Assembly (NCBI RefSeq): GCF_018024495.1
Contig: NZ_CP071696.1
Location: 1,860,001 to 1,924,000, forward strand
Reading direction: 5' to 3'
Origin: Agromyces archimandritae
GTDB taxonomy: Bacteria; Actinomycetota; Actinomycetes; Actinomycetales; Microbacteriaceae
Length of the DNA stretch: 64,000 nucleotides
A program made the position numbers and the translations under genes. Shown here one piece after another: positions 52,661 through 62,447 of this stretch (its first letter is position 1; the number at the start of each line of letters is the position of its first letter). The notes under the pieces are model-generated. The model saw only the letters and a list, made by a program, of their open reading frames with translations. It was not told where the DNA came from and ran no database searches.

Positions 52661-53407
52661 ATGACTCCCCCTCCTGCCGAATCGGCAGAGAACGTTTCTG
52701 CACGCCCCGAAACCGACGCCGCGGCTGCGCCCTCCGGCGACGGGTTCACCCTCTTCGCGGTCTTCCGCCGCGACCCCGCCCGGCCCGACGACTTCGACGG
52801 CCGCGACGTCCCCAAGATCGTCGAGGAGCTCGACGGCACCGTCGCGATCATCGAGAACGAGCAGGTCGTCGTGCGCGGCTTCTACGACGTGTCGGGCCTG
52901 CGCGCCGACGCCGACCTCATGGTCTGGCTGCACGGCCCCGACGCGCAGGGGCTGCAGTGGGCGCTTCGCGAGCTGCGCCGCACACGGCTGTTCCGGGCGC
53001 TGCTGCCGACGTGGAACGCGATGGGCGTGCACCGCGATGCCGAGTTCAACAAGGCCCACGTGCCCGGCTTCCTCCGCGGCGTCGAGCCGAAGGGGTGGCT
53101 CACGATCTACCCCTTCGTGCGCAGCTACGACTGGTACCTGCTCGACCCGGCCGAACGCAGCCGCATGCTCGCCGACCACGGCCGCAAGGGCGCGGCGTTC
53201 CGCGGGGTCGTCGCCAACACGGTCGCCGCGTTCTCGCTCGGCGACTACGAGTGGCTGCTGCCGATGGAGGCCGACCGGCTCACCGATCTCGTCGACATGA
53301 TGCGCGAGCTCCGGGCGACGGATGCCCGCATGCACGTGCGCGAGGAGGTCCCGTTCTACACGGGCCGACGCATCCAGACCGCCGAAATCGTGGAGGTATT
53401 GCAGTAA
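52661..53407 (+). CDS. chdC: Coproheme decarboxylase
   Basis: A 248-residue ChdC (HemQ) that decarboxylates coproheme to haem b in the last step of the coproporphyrin pathway. The N-terminal ~25 residues are a poorly conserved Ala/Pro extension. The chlorite-dismutase-like core includes FTLFAVFRRDPARPDDFDGR, ADLMVWLHGPDAQGLQWALR and GWLTIYPFVRSYDWYLLDPA, where the Tyr of YPFVRSYDWY is the expected catalytic tyrosine. LADHGRKGAAFRGVVANTVA follows. Its TAA overlaps the start of cpfC by 1 nt. Confidence 0.96.
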   Translation: MTPPPAESAENVSARPETDAAAAPSGDGFTLFAVFRRDPARPDDFDGRDVPKIVEELDGTVAIIENEQVVVRGFYDVSGLRADADLMVWLHGPDAQGLQWALRELRRTRLFRALLPTWNAMGVHRDAEFNKAHVPGFLRGVEPKGWLTIYPFVRSYDWYLLDPAERSRMLADHGRKGAAFRGVVANTVAAFSLGDYEWLLPMEADRLTDLVDMMRELRATDARMHVREEVPFYTGRRIQTAEIVEVLQ

Positions 53408-54486
53408 TGGCCGGGTACGACGCGATTCTGCTGTCGAGCTTCGGAGGCCCCGAGGGTCAGGACGACGTCATCCCGTTCCTGCGGAACGTGACCGCCGGAA
53501 AGGGCATCCCCGACGAGCGCCTCGAAGAGGTCGCCCACCACTACCGCCACCACGGCGGGGTCAGCCCCATCAACGAGCAGAACCGGCAGCTGAAGGCCGC
53601 CCTCGAGGCCGAGCTGGCCGCGCGCGGCATCGAGCTGCCCGTCTACTGGGGCAACCGCAACTGGGCCCCGTACTTCCCCGATGCGATCCGCCAGGCGCAC
53701 GCCGCCGGCGACCGGCGCCTGCTCGGCCTCGTCACGAGCGCGTACACCTCGTACTCCGGCGTCGGCCAGTACCGCGAGGACTTCGAGAAGGCGCTTGCGA
53801 CCACGGGCCTCGGCGGAGAGGTCGCGATCGACCGCATCCGCGAGTACTTCGACCACCCCGGTTTCATCGTGCCCCTCGTCGAGGGGGTGGATGCCGCACG
53901 CGCCGAACTGCGCGCCGAGGGCATCGAGACCGGCGAGATCCACACGATGTTCGTCACGCACTCGATCCCGAACGCGGCCGCGCAGGCCTCGGGCCCCGAG
54001 TACGGAGAGGGCGGCGCGTACGTCGCACAGCACCTCGCGGTCGCCCAGGCGATCGTCGAGCAGGCCGCGGCCGACTCGCCGTGGTCCCTCGTCTACCAGT
54101 CGCGTTCGGGCGACCCGCGCACCCCGTGGCTCGAGCCCGACATCAACGATGCGATCGCCGAGCTCGCCGCCGGCGCGCGCACGAAGGCCATCGTGATCGT
54201 GCCGATCGGCTTCGTCAGCGACCACATGGAGGTCGTCTGGGATCTCGACAACGAGGCCGTCGCCACGGCCGGAGAGCACGGCCTCGCCGTGCGCCGTGTG
54301 GCGACCCCGGGCATCCACCCCGCCTTCGTCGCGGGCCTCGTCGACCTCGTCGAAGAACGCCTGAACGAGGTGCCCGACGCCGAGCGCGCGCACCTGACGG
54401 CCCTCGGCCCGTGGCCCGACCACGAGCGCGTGGGCGCGAGCGACGCCGAGATCGACGCCGCCGGGCAGGCCGGGTCGGCGGCCTGA
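53407..54486 (+). CDS. cpfC: Coproporphyrin ferrochelatase
   Basis: A 359-residue ferrochelatase (HemH) that inserts Fe2+ into coproporphyrin III. LSSFGGPEGQDDVIPFLRNV starts the family core; HGGVSPINEQNRQLKAAL, TSAYTSYSGVGQYRED, the catalytic His in MFVTHSIPN, and VPIGFVSDHMEVVWDLD follow. No Cys occurs in the protein, so the [2Fe-2S] cluster known from several actinobacterial ferrochelatases cannot be bound. It overlaps hemC by 1 nt. Confidence 0.96.
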   Translation: MAGYDAILLSSFGGPEGQDDVIPFLRNVTAGKGIPDERLEEVAHHYRHHGGVSPINEQNRQLKAALEAELAARGIELPVYWGNRNWAPYFPDAIRQAHAAGDRRLLGLVTSAYTSYSGVGQYREDFEKALATTGLGGEVAIDRIREYFDHPGFIVPLVEGVDAARAELRAEGIETGEIHTMFVTHSIPNAAAQASGPEYGEGGAYVAQHLAVAQAIVEQAAADSPWSLVYQSRSGDPRTPWLEPDINDAIAELAAGARTKAIVIVPIGFVSDHMEVVWDLDNEAVATAGEHGLAVRRVATPGIHPAFVAGLVDLVEERLNEVPDAERAHLTALGPWPDHERVGASDAEIDAAGQAGSAA

Positions 54487-55448
54487 TGGCGGTCATCCGG
54501 GTCGGCACGCGGGGCAGCGCCCTCGCGCTCGCGCAGACCCGTCAGATCGCCGAGCGGCTCGGCAAGGCCGCAGGCGCCGACATCGAGGTGGTGCCGGTCA
54601 CCACGCACGGCGACACCTCCCGCGCCTCGCTCTCGCAGATCGGCGGCACGGGCGTGTTCGCGACGGCGCTGCGCGAGTCGCTGCTCGCCGGCGACTGCGA
54701 CGTCGTCGTGCACTCCCTGAAGGACCTGCCGACCGGCGACGCCGAGGGCCTGCGGATCGGGGCGATCCCGAAGCGGGCCGACGCGCGGGATGCCGTGTGC
54801 ACCCTCGGCGGACGCACCCTCGCCGAGCTGCCGGAGGGCGCCCGCGTCGGCACCGGGTCGCCGCGCCGCATCGCCCAGCTCGGGGCGCTGCGCCCCGACA
54901 TCCGTGCGATCGACATCCGCGGCAACGTGGACTCGCGTCTGGCCCGCCTCTCCGCCGAGGACGAGTCGGAACGGCTCGACGCCGTCATCCTCTCGGCCGC
55001 AGGCCTCGGCCGCCTCGGGCGTGCGGATGCCGCGAGCGAACTGCTGCCCCTCGAAGACTGGCCGACGGCCGCCGGGCAGGGCGCGCTCGCCCTCGAGGTG
55101 CGCGACGAACGCGGCAGCCGGGAGCTCGAACGCGGTCTCGCCGCCGTCGAGCACGCCACGACCCGCGCCTTCACGATCGCCGAACGGGGGGTGCTCGCCG
55201 GGCTCGAGGCCGGCTGCGCGGCCCCCGTGGGGGCGACGGCGTTCCTCGCCGACGAACTTCTGTTCCTCACGGCGAGCGTGTACAGTGCCGACGGGACGAC
55301 GGCGTTGACGAGCTCGCACGCCGCGACCCCGGAAAGCCGCGCGGCCGCCGACCTGGCGGATGCGGCTCGCGATGTCGCCTCGCGCGTCGTCGCGGAACTG
55401 CTCGGCAACGGCGCCGCCGACCTCGCACCTCTGGAGGAGTCGCCGTGA
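54486..55448 (+). CDS. hemC: Hydroxymethylbilane synthase (porphobilinogen deaminase)
   Basis: A 320-residue HemC that polymerises four porphobilinogens. RVGTRGSALALAQTRQIAER, VHSLKDLPTGDAEGLRIGAI (with the catalytic Asp region), RVGTGSPRRIAQLGALRPDI and the dipyrromethane-cofactor Cys in LEAGCAAPVGATAF are all present. It overlaps hemD by 4 nt (GTGA). Part of the run chdC-cpfC-hemC-hemD-hemB-hemL, all overlapping or closely spaced. Confidence 0.97.
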   Translation: MAVIRVGTRGSALALAQTRQIAERLGKAAGADIEVVPVTTHGDTSRASLSQIGGTGVFATALRESLLAGDCDVVVHSLKDLPTGDAEGLRIGAIPKRADARDAVCTLGGRTLAELPEGARVGTGSPRRIAQLGALRPDIRAIDIRGNVDSRLARLSAEDESERLDAVILSAAGLGRLGRADAASELLPLEDWPTAAGQGALALEVRDERGSRELERGLAAVEHATTRAFTIAERGVLAGLEAGCAAPVGATAFLADELLFLTASVYSADGTTALTSSHAATPESRAAADLADAARDVASRVVAELLGNGAADLAPLEESP

Positions 55449-56269
55449 GTGAATCCGAACCGATGACCGGGGCGCTCAGGCTGCCCGGATCGGGGGCCGC
55501 GAAGCCCCTGAGCGGCTGGCGCGTGCTCGTGCCGCGCGGCGGCCCCTGGGGCGACACGGTCGCGGCGAGCCTGCGCGCCCGCGGCGCCTCGCCGGTCGTT
55601 GCGCCCATGATCAACTTCGCGGCGACCGACGATGCCCCCGCCCTCGAAGCGGCCCTCGCCAAGCTCGCCGCAGGCGGCTTCGACTGGGTCACCGTGACGA
55701 GCGCGACCACCGTCGACGTGCTCTCCTCGCACGGCGCGGTCGTGCCCCCGACGACGAAGATCGCCGCCGTCGGCGAGACGACGGCATCCGCCCTGCTCGC
55801 CGCCGGCTACCACGTCGACACCGTCCCGTCGGAGGAGAACTCCGCGCAGGGCATGCTCGACGAGTGGGAGCGCGCGACCGGCGGCCAGAAGCCGCTGCGC
55901 GTGCTCGCCCTGCGCTCGGCGATCGCCAAGCAGGTGCTCTCGGTGGGCCTGGCCCGCATCGGCCACCAGGTCGAAGCCGTCGTCGCCTACCGCACTGTCG
56001 GCGTCCCCGTCGCGCAGAAGGTCGTCGACGACGTGCGCGACGGCCGCGTGCAGGCCCTCCTCGTGACCTCGGGAAGCGTCGCCGAGCAGGTGCAGAAGCA
56101 GCTCGCGCCCCTGCCCGAGTCGACCCTCATCGCCGCCATCGGCCCGCAGACCGAACAGGATGCCGCCAAGCACGGCCTGCACGTCGACGTCGTCGCCGAG
56201 GAGCGCAGCGCCGAATCCCTCATCGACGCGATCGCCAAGGTCGCCGTCGCCCGCCGCGACGCCGAGTAG
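55445..56269 (+). CDS. hemD: Uroporphyrinogen-III synthase
   Basis: A 274-residue HemD. The family has low sequence conservation but the two-domain pattern is evident: [88 protein letters not shown] and [20 protein letters not shown]. It closes and inverts ring D of hydroxymethylbilane. Position between hemC and hemB supports the call. The 87-base gap to hemB holds GGCATCC repeats and a -10 box. Confidence 0.94.
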   Translation: MSESEPMTGALRLPGSGAAKPLSGWRVLVPRGGPWGDTVAASLRARGASPVVAPMINFAATDDAPALEAALAKLAAGGFDWVTVTSATTVDVLSSHGAVVPPTTKIAAVGETTASALLAAGYHVDTVPSEENSAQGMLDEWERATGGQKPLRVLALRSAIAKQVLSVGLARIGHQVEAVVAYRTVGVPVAQKVVDDVRDGRVQALLVTSGSVAEQVQKQLAPLPESTLIAAIGPQTEQDAAKHGLHVDVVAEERSAESLIDAIAKVAVARRDAE

Positions 56270-56344
56270 GGCGCGCGGCGGCATCCACCCCCGGCATCCA
56301 CCGCGACGCCCCCGGCCGCGGGGAAACGCCCAGGCGCCCCGGCA

Positions 56345-56350
56345 TAGGCT
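56345..56350 (+). promoter_or_regulatory. -10 box of hemB
   Basis: TAGGCT ends 6 nt before the GTG at 56357, suggesting an internal leaderless promoter for hemB-hemL. Confidence 0.42.
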
Positions 56351-56356
56351 TGACGG

Positions 56357-57379
56357 GTGAGCGCACCCCTTCCGAGCACACCCCGTTCGAACACACCGCT
56401 TCCGAGCATCCGCCCCCGGCGGCTCCGCACGACCCCGGCGATGCGCCGGCTCGTCGCCGAGACCCGCCTGGCACCCGCCGACCTCGTCCTGCCGGCCTTC
56501 GTGCGCGAGGGCGCGGCCGAGCCCGTGCCGATCGCATCCATGCCGGGTGTCGTGCAGCACAGCCTCGACACCCTCCGCCGCGCCGCCGCCGAAGCGGCCG
56601 AGCTCGGCCTCGGCGGCATCATGCTCTTCGGCGTGCCGCTCGTCCGCGACGCGACCGGCTCGCAGGCGACCGACCCGGCCGGCATCCTCAACGTCGCGAC
56701 CCGTGCCGTTCGCGAGGAGGTCGGCGACGCCCTCGTCGTCCAGACCGACCTGTGCCTCGACGAATTCACCGACCACGGCCACTGCGGCGTGCTCGACGAC
56801 CGCGGCATGGTCGACAACGACGCCACCCTCGAGCGCTACCGCGAGATGGCGCTCGCGCAGGCCGAGGCCGGCTCCGAGATCCTCGGCCTCTCGGGGATGA
56901 TGGACGGCCAGGTCGCCGCCGTGCGCGACGCCCTCGACGCCGAAGGCCGCACCGACACCGCGGTGGTCGCCTACTCGGCGAAGTACGCGAGCGCCTTCTA
57001 CGGGCCGTTCCGCGACGCGGTCGAGTCGACCCTGCAGGGCGACCGCCGCAGCTACCAGCTCGACCCCGGCAACCGCCGCGAGGGCCTCCGCGAGGCGCTC
57101 ATCGACATCGCCGAGGGCGCCGACGCCGTCATGGTCAAGCCCGCCGGTTCGTACCTCGACGTGCTCGCCGACGTCGCGGCCGCCAGCGAGGTGCCCGTGT
57201 GGGCCTACCAGGTCTCGGGGGAGTACGCGATGATCGAGGCGGCCGCCGCCCACGGGTGGATCGACCGCGACCGGGCCGTCGCGGAATCCGTGCTCGCCAT
57301 CAAGCGTGCGGGTGCGGATGCCGTGCTCACCTACTGGGCGGCCGAACTGGCCGCACGCATCCGACGCGGGGAGGCATGA
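56357..57379 (+). CDS. hemB: Delta-aminolevulinic acid dehydratase
   Basis: A 340-residue porphobilinogen synthase. Schiff-base lysines are in [17 protein letters not shown] and [14 protein letters not shown]. The metal site reads [15 protein letters not shown]: two of the Zn-type cysteines remain and the middle one is Asp, a mixed Zn/Mg-type site seen in some actinobacteria. The first ~20 residues are Ser/Pro-rich. It overlaps hemL by 4 nt. Confidence 0.96.
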   Translation: MSAPLPSTPRSNTPLPSIRPRRLRTTPAMRRLVAETRLAPADLVLPAFVREGAAEPVPIASMPGVVQHSLDTLRRAAAEAAELGLGGIMLFGVPLVRDATGSQATDPAGILNVATRAVREEVGDALVVQTDLCLDEFTDHGHCGVLDDRGMVDNDATLERYREMALAQAEAGSEILGLSGMMDGQVAAVRDALDAEGRTDTAVVAYSAKYASAFYGPFRDAVESTLQGDRRSYQLDPGNRREGLREALIDIAEGADAVMVKPAGSYLDVLADVAAASEVPVWAYQVSGEYAMIEAAAAHGWIDRDRAVAESVLAIKRAGADAVLTYWAAELAARIRRGEA

Positions 57380-58701
57380 TGGGCGACACGAACGCCGCAG
57401 AATTCGACCGGGCGCGCGCCGCGATCCCGGGCGGGGTGAACTCCCCGGTGCGCGCGTACGGCTCCGTCGGGGGCACGCCCCGCTTCCTCACCGCCGCCCG
57501 CGGCGCCTACGTCACCGACGTCGAGGGGCGCGAATACGTCGACCTCGTCGCCTCGTGGGGCCCGGCGATCCTCGGGCATGCCGACGGGCGCGTCGTCCGG
57601 GCGGTGGTGGATGCCGCCGGCCGCGGCCTCTCCTTCGGCGCCTCCACCCCCACGGAGACCGAGCTCGCCGAGCTCGTCGAACAGCGCATCGGCCCCGTCG
57701 AACGCCTCCGGCTCGTCTCGACCGGCACGGAGGCGACGATGAGCGCGATCCGCCTCGCCCGCGGCTACACGGGCCGCGACGTGCTCGTGAAGTTCGCCGG
57801 GCACTACCACGGCCACTCCGACGGACTGCTCGCCGAAGCGGGATCGGGGCTGGCGACCTTCGCGCTCCCGGGATCGGCCGGGGTCCCGGCATCCATCGCG
57901 GCCCTCACCCTCGTCGTGCCCTACAACGACCCGGACGCGCTCCGCGCCGTGTTCGCGAGCCACGGCGACCGCATCGCCGCCGTCATCATGGAGGCCGCCG
58001 CCGCGAACATGGGCGTCGTCGCCCCCGACACCGGCTTCAACCGCGCCGTCGTCGACCTCGCCCACGAACACGGGGCCCTCGTCATCAGCGACGAGGTCCT
58101 CACCGGCTTCCGCGTCGGCCCCGCAGGCTGGTGGGGCCTCGAAGACGGCACCGAGACCGCCTACACCCCCGACCTCATGACCTTCGGCAAGGTCATCGGC
58201 GGCGGCATGCCCGTCGCCGCCCTCGGCGGGCGCGCCGACATCATGGATCGCCTCGCACCGCTCGGCCCCGTGTACCAGGCCGGCACGCTCTCCGGCAATC
58301 CCGTCGCCGTCGCCGCCGGCATCGCGACGCTCGGCGCCCTCGACTCGAGCGTCTACCGGCGCCTCGAGGAGGCCTCGCGCCACATCTCCGAGGGCGTCTC
58401 GGCGGCGCTCGCCGAGGCCGGCGTGCCGCACGCCGTGCAGCGCGCGGGCAACCTGTTCAGCTTCGTCTTCGGCGACGAGGTGCGCGCCGGCGTCCGCGAC
58501 TACGCGGGCGCGCAGAGCCAGGAGGCGTGGCGCTACCCGCCGTTCTTCCACGCCATGCTGGATGCCGGGGTGTCGCTGCCGCCGAGCGTCTTCGAGGCCT
58601 GGTTCGTCACCGCCGCCCACGACGAGGCCGCCATCGACCGCGTCTTCGCCGCCCTGCCGGCCGCGGCGCGCGCCGCAGCGGAGGCCCGCCCTCCGGCGTG
58701 A
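57376..58701 (+). CDS. hemL: Glutamate-1-semialdehyde 2,1-aminomutase
   Basis: A 441-residue PLP enzyme that forms 5-aminolevulinate. [75 protein letters not shown] and the PLP lysine in [19 protein letters not shown] are all canonical. ATGATG allows a start at 57376 or 57379; the first gives the ATGA overlap with hemB. It ends the haem operon. Confidence 0.97.
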   Translation: MMGDTNAAEFDRARAAIPGGVNSPVRAYGSVGGTPRFLTAARGAYVTDVEGREYVDLVASWGPAILGHADGRVVRAVVDAAGRGLSFGASTPTETELAELVEQRIGPVERLRLVSTGTEATMSAIRLARGYTGRDVLVKFAGHYHGHSDGLLAEAGSGLATFALPGSAGVPASIAALTLVVPYNDPDALRAVFASHGDRIAAVIMEAAAANMGVVAPDTGFNRAVVDLAHEHGALVISDEVLTGFRVGPAGWWGLEDGTETAYTPDLMTFGKVIGGGMPVAALGGRADIMDRLAPLGPVYQAGTLSGNPVAVAAGIATLGALDSSVYRRLEEASRHISEGVSAALAEAGVPHAVQRAGNLFSFVFGDEVRAGVRDYAGAQSQEAWRYPPFFHAMLDAGVSLPPSVFEAWFVTAAHDEAAIDRVFAALPAAARAAAEARPPA

Positions 58702-58796
58702 CCCGCCGGCCGCTGTGGATCCCCGACGACGGGGTCGTTACGGCTTCGTGGCCTGGCATGCCCCCTCGGGGGTACAGGGTCGGGCAGACTTGAGAC

Positions 58797-59171
58797 ATGG
58801 CGAATCTGCGGGTGCATGCGGATCGGCTCGAGGTGGAACTCACCGGGGCCGAGAAGACGCTCGCGTTCCGCGGCGGCGACCTCGTCGTGCAGCGCGACGA
58901 CATCCGCTCGGCGACCATCACCGACGACCCGTGGATCTGGATCCGGGGCATCCGCACGCGCGGCACCGAGATCCCGCTCGTCGTCGCCGCCGGCGTCTGG
59001 AAATACCACGGCGGCAGCGACTTCGTCCTCGTGAAGGGCAAGCGCCAGGCCATCGTGCTCGACCTGTCGGCCGGAGAGTTCGCCCGCCTCATCCTCACCA
59101 CCAACCACGCCGCAGAACTCGTCGAGCGGTTGCGGGTCGCCGCAGCCCCCGAGCCCGACGGCGACGCGTAG
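58797..59171 (+). CDS. Conserved hypothetical small protein (PH-like)
   Basis: A 124-residue, strand-rich soluble protein (LRVHADRLEVELTGAEKTLA, FRGGDLVVQRDDIRSATITD, IWIRGIRTRGTEIPLVVAAG, FVLVKGKRQAIVLDLS) ending in a helix. The strand pattern resembles a bacterial PH-like domain; this is inference. A CCCCCTCGGGGG hairpin at 58760-58771 precedes it and may end hemL transcription. Function unknown. Confidence 0.7.
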   Translation: MANLRVHADRLEVELTGAEKTLAFRGGDLVVQRDDIRSATITDDPWIWIRGIRTRGTEIPLVVAAGVWKYHGGSDFVLVKGKRQAIVLDLSAGEFARLILTTNHAAELVERLRVAAAPEPDGDA

Positions 59172-59237
59172 CCGCCGGGCGGCGGCAGCGGGCGGCACCG
59201 GCAGCGGGCGGATGCGCCGTTGCGAGTGTCGCGCGGC

Positions 59238-60053
59238 TCAGGTGATGTCGCGGCGCCAGCTCGTGAAGGAGCCGATGGCGGTGAGGACGATCGCGATCGC
59301 CGCGAGGACGAGGCCGCCGATCCACCACTCGAGGGGTTCGGACTGGCCCATGCCGGCGATCGAGTAGAAGCTCGGCCCGACGAGGGCGTCGCTCGCGGCG
59401 CCCGGCAGGAAGCGTCCGATGACGGCCGTCACGTCGTTCAGCGAGAACACGAGTCTGAGGATCGGTTCGAGGAACTGGGTGAACGCGATCACGATCACGA
59501 TCGCCGCGACCTGGTTCGGCACGAGCACGCCGAGGCCGACGCCGATCGCCGCCCACAACGCCATCGCGAGCACGCCGCGCGCCGCCATCGCCCACGTCTC
59601 GGAGTCGCCGAAGCCGGGGTCGATGCCGAAGGCCGCGAGGGCGCCGCCGCCTGCGCCCATCGTCGCCGCGAACGCCGCGACGCCGAAGACCGCACCGAAG
59701 GCGATGAGCACCCCGAACTTCGCCCACAGCACCGTCGCGCGGTTGGGCGTCGCGAGGAACGTCGGCGTGAGGGTGGCGTGCCGGAACTCGCCGGTGACCG
59801 CGAGCGCCCCGAGCAGGAACGGGAAGACGAAGCCGATCGAGCTCGCGAAGGCGTACACGAGCGGCGCCGGATCGAGCCCAGACGGCATCTGCGTGCTCGC
59901 GCCCGCCGCCGCTCCGGGGTTCTCGGCGGCCCAGCCGAGGAAGGCGCCGAATCCGCCGGCCAGCAGCCCGACATAGGCGACGAGCAGGACGAGCATGATC
60001 CACCACGCGCGGGTCGTGACGACCTTCAGGTATTCGGAGGCGAGGGCGCGCAT
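59238..60053 (-). CDS. ABC-2 type transporter permease
   Basis: A 271-residue protein with six predicted helices, typical of ABC-2 exporters. It opens MRALASEYLKVVTTRAWWIM and has FPFLLGALAVTGEFRHATLT, TFLATPNRATVLWAKFGVLI, the coupling region of this family. Its ATG overlaps the stop of the ATPase gene (TGATG), so both form one exporter. Substrate unknown; this subfamily often handles peptides or bacitracin-like drugs. Confidence 0.9.
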   Translation of the reverse strand: MRALASEYLKVVTTRAWWIMLVLLVAYVGLLAGGFGAFLGWAAENPGAAAGASTQMPSGLDPAPLVYAFASSIGFVFPFLLGALAVTGEFRHATLTPTFLATPNRATVLWAKFGVLIAFGAVFGVAAFAATMGAGGGALAAFGIDPGFGDSETWAMAARGVLAMALWAAIGVGLGVLVPNQVAAIVIVIAFTQFLEPILRLVFSLNDVTAVIGRFLPGAASDALVGPSFYSIAGMGQSEPLEWWIGGLVLAAIAIVLTAIGSFTSWRRDIT

Positions 60054-61135
60054 CAGCGTTCGCCTCCTTCCGGGGTGTCGTCCGAGTCGGCCGCGGCGCC
60101 GGGGCCGTCCGGTTCGTCGGCGCCCGGGGCGGGTTCGCCCGCGGGAGCTCCCGGTTCGTCGGCGTCGCCGCCCTCGGCTGCCGCTCCGGCCTCCGGCCGG
60201 TCCGCATCCGCCGCCTGCACCGAGGGCATGCCCGCCGGGACCTCCGGATGCTCGCCGACGAGGGCGAGGAACGATTCCTCGAGGCCCGAGCGCAGCCGGT
60301 AGAGCGCGGCCAGTTCGACGCCGGCGACGAACGCGGCATGACCGACGGCCGCCGGGTCGGGTTCGTCGACGATGAGGCCGTTGCGGCCGGCCGTGTGCGA
60401 GAGCCCCGCGGCATCCATCGCGGCCGACAGGGCGGCCCGGTCGGGCGAGTCGACGATCGTCTGCGGGGCGACGTCGAGTTCGAGGCTCGCGAGGGTGCCT
60501 GTGCGCACGAGGCGGCCCTTCGAGATGATGACGACGTCGTCGACCGACTGCTGCACCTCGCTCAGCAGGTGCGAGCTCACGAGCACCGTGCGGCCCTCGG
60601 CGGCCAGCTGCCTGAGGAAGCCGCGGATCCACTTGATGCCTTCGGGGTCGAGGCCGTTGATCGGCTCGTCGAGCACGAGCACGCCGGGGTCGCCGAGCAT
60701 CGTGTACGAGAGGCCGAGGCGCTGGCGCATGCCGAGCGAGAAGCCGCCGACGCGGCGATCCGCGAAGGCGTGGATGCCCGTGGCCTCGAGCACTTCGTCG
60801 ACGCGCGTCTTCGGGATTCCGGCCGCGGCCGCGGTGACCGCCAGGTGGTTGCGCGCCGTCCGCCCGGGGTGGAACGCCGTCTCGAGGGAGGCGCCGACCG
60901 ACCGCAGCGGGTCGGCGAGCGATGCGTACGGCACGCCCGCGAACGTCGCCGAGCCGCTCGTGGGGCGGACGAGCCCGAGCAGCATGCGCAATGTCGTCGT
61001 CTTACCGGCGCCGTTCGGGCCGAGGAAGCCGGTGACCCGGCCCGGTTGCACGGTGAACGTCAGCCGCTCCACCGCGGTCACGGGCCCGAATTGCTTCGAT
61101 AGCCGCTTGATCTCGATCGGCACACCGGTCGGCAT
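60053..61135 (-). CDS. ABC transporter ATP-binding protein
   Basis: A 360-residue ATPase of the ABC-2 (drug/BcrA-like) class. Walker A GPNGAGKTT, signature FSLGMRQRLGLSYTM, Walker B LVLDEPINGLDPEG, H-loop SSHLLSEVQQ. The C-terminal ~60 residues are a Pro/Ala/Asp/Glu-rich extension (GAPAGEPAPGADEPDGPGA). ATG 61135 (MPTGVPIEIKRLSKQFG) is used; an upstream in-frame ATG at 61162 is possible. It powers the permease encoded next. Confidence 0.93.
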   Translation of the reverse strand: MPTGVPIEIKRLSKQFGPVTAVERLTFTVQPGRVTGFLGPNGAGKTTTLRMLLGLVRPTSGSATFAGVPYASLADPLRSVGASLETAFHPGRTARNHLAVTAAAAGIPKTRVDEVLEATGIHAFADRRVGGFSLGMRQRLGLSYTMLGDPGVLVLDEPINGLDPEGIKWIRGFLRQLAAEGRTVLVSSHLLSEVQQSVDDVVIISKGRLVRTGTLASLELDVAPQTIVDSPDRAALSAAMDAAGLSHTAGRNGLIVDEPDPAAVGHAAFVAGVELAALYRLRSGLEESFLALVGEHPEVPAGMPSVQAADADRPEAGAAAEGGDADEPGAPAGEPAPGADEPDGPGAAADSDDTPEGGER

Positions 61136-61320
61136 CGCGAGCGCCCCTCTCGTCGTCCTCACCCTATCGGCCGATTGCTCCGGATCCGCGGAACCGTGCG
61201 AATTCGACCTGCTATCCCAGCCTGATGCGGAGCCCCTCGGCGCGGGCCGTCTCCGCCTGCCGCTCGTCGTACCTCACGAGGGCCTCGGCGCCGGCTGTGA
61301 GCGCTGTCGGCGGCCGGCGG

Positions 61321-61326
61321 TAGCCT
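61321..61326 (+). promoter_or_regulatory. -10 box of the DUF1905 gene
   Basis: TAGCCT ends 6 nt before the ATG at 61333. Confidence 0.4.
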
Positions 61327-61332
61327 CGCGAC

Positions 61333-61620
61333 ATGCGTATCCGCTTCACCGCCGAGGTCTACGAGTGGGCGGCGCGACCCAACTGGTTCTTCGTGGACGT
61401 GCCCTCCGAGCCGAGCGCCGACATCGCCGACCGCCCCCGCATGCCGCGCGGCTTCGGCGCCGTGCGCGTGACGGCGACCATCGGGGCGACGACGTGGTCG
61501 ACGTCGATCTTCCCCGGCGGCGAGACCTACGCCCTGCCGCTGAAGCGCGCCGTGCTGCGGGCCGAGGGGCTCGAAGCGGGATCGACGGCGCGCGTCGAGC
61601 TCGAGGTGCACGACGGGTGA
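61333..61620 (+). CDS. DUF1905 domain protein
   Basis: A 95-residue single-domain protein. The DUF1905 pattern is clear: RIRFTAEVYEWAARPNWFFV near the start, then RGFGAVRVTATIGATTWSTS, IFPGGETYALPLKRAVLRAE and a last strand TARVELEV. The fold is a small beta-barrel; function unknown. Often found with YdeI/OmpD-like proteins, which are absent here. Confidence 0.9.
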   Translation: MRIRFTAEVYEWAARPNWFFVDVPSEPSADIADRPRMPRGFGAVRVTATIGATTWSTSIFPGGETYALPLKRAVLRAEGLEAGSTARVELEVHDG

Positions 61621-61650
61621 GGATGCGCGGGAGCATCCGCACCCGACGGA

Positions 61651-62418
61651 TCAATGCGGGGCGTGGTAGCCGGCGTCGCCGCGCTTCCAGTACCCCTTGA
61701 CGATCGTCTGCGCGGGCTCGAGCGCCCAGCGCTCGTGCAGCAGGGCGCGGCCCGGCTTCACGATGGCCTGCTCGGCCGCGATGAATCCGAAGACCTCGCC
61801 GGCGGGGCGGTCGGCCGGGGTCAGGGCCTCGATGAGGGGTGCGAGCCCGCCCGCATCGCGGTGCGCGCGCACGAGGCTGATGCCCGCGGGCACCTCGAGC
61901 GGCAGTTCGCCGGCCGCATCGGCCGACTCGAGGATGACGGTGCCCGCGGCATCCGCACCCGCGAGCTCGACGTAGCGCCGGATCGCCGGCATCGCCGTCT
62001 CGTCGCCCGCGAGGAACCAGGCGTCGGGCGTGCCGACGACGTGCATGGAGCCGCGCGGCCCGCCGACGGCCACCGGTGCGCCGACGGGTGCGGATGCCGC
62101 CCACGATGCCCCCGGCCCGTCGCCGTGCAGCAGGAACTCGAGCTCGAGCGCCGCATCGCCCCAGGCGACCGGGGTGTACTCACGGCTGCCGTGCTCGCGG
62201 AACTCGTCGGAGCTCGGCAGCTCGGCGCCGGACGGCAGCCCGCCGTCGGGGCCGAAGAAGACGCGGATGTGGTCGTCGGCGCCGGGGGAGTCGAAGCCGG
62301 TGAACTCCTCGCCCTCGATGCGGACACGCACGTAACCGGGCGCGAGTTCGGTGCGGGCGGCGAGGCGGCCGCGGCGGAACACGAGCTCGCGCGGGCGGCG
62401 TTCGAGGGTGAAGGTCAT
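61651..62418 (-). CDS. Siderophore-interacting protein (FAD-binding reductase)
   Basis: A 255-residue SIP-type ferric-siderophore reductase. FAD-binding part: YVRVRIEGEEFTGFDSPGAD, REYTPVAWG (RxYTxR-like motif) and GPGASWAASAPVGAPVAVGG. NAD(P)H part: WFLAGDETAMPAIRRYVELA and FGFIAAEQAIVKPGRALLHE, ending VKGYWKRGDAGYH. It releases iron from imported ferric siderophores. A DtxR/IdeR-type iron box just upstream indicates repression in iron-replete cells. Confidence 0.95.
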   Translation of the reverse strand: MTFTLERRPRELVFRRGRLAARTELAPGYVRVRIEGEEFTGFDSPGADDHIRVFFGPDGGLPSGAELPSSDEFREHGSREYTPVAWGDAALELEFLLHGDGPGASWAASAPVGAPVAVGGPRGSMHVVGTPDAWFLAGDETAMPAIRRYVELAGADAAGTVILESADAAGELPLEVPAGISLVRAHRDAGGLAPLIEALTPADRPAGEVFGFIAAEQAIVKPGRALLHERWALEPAQTIVKGYWKRGDAGYHAPH

Positions 62419-62447
62419 GGGGGCGACTCCAGGATCGGGACTTCAGC

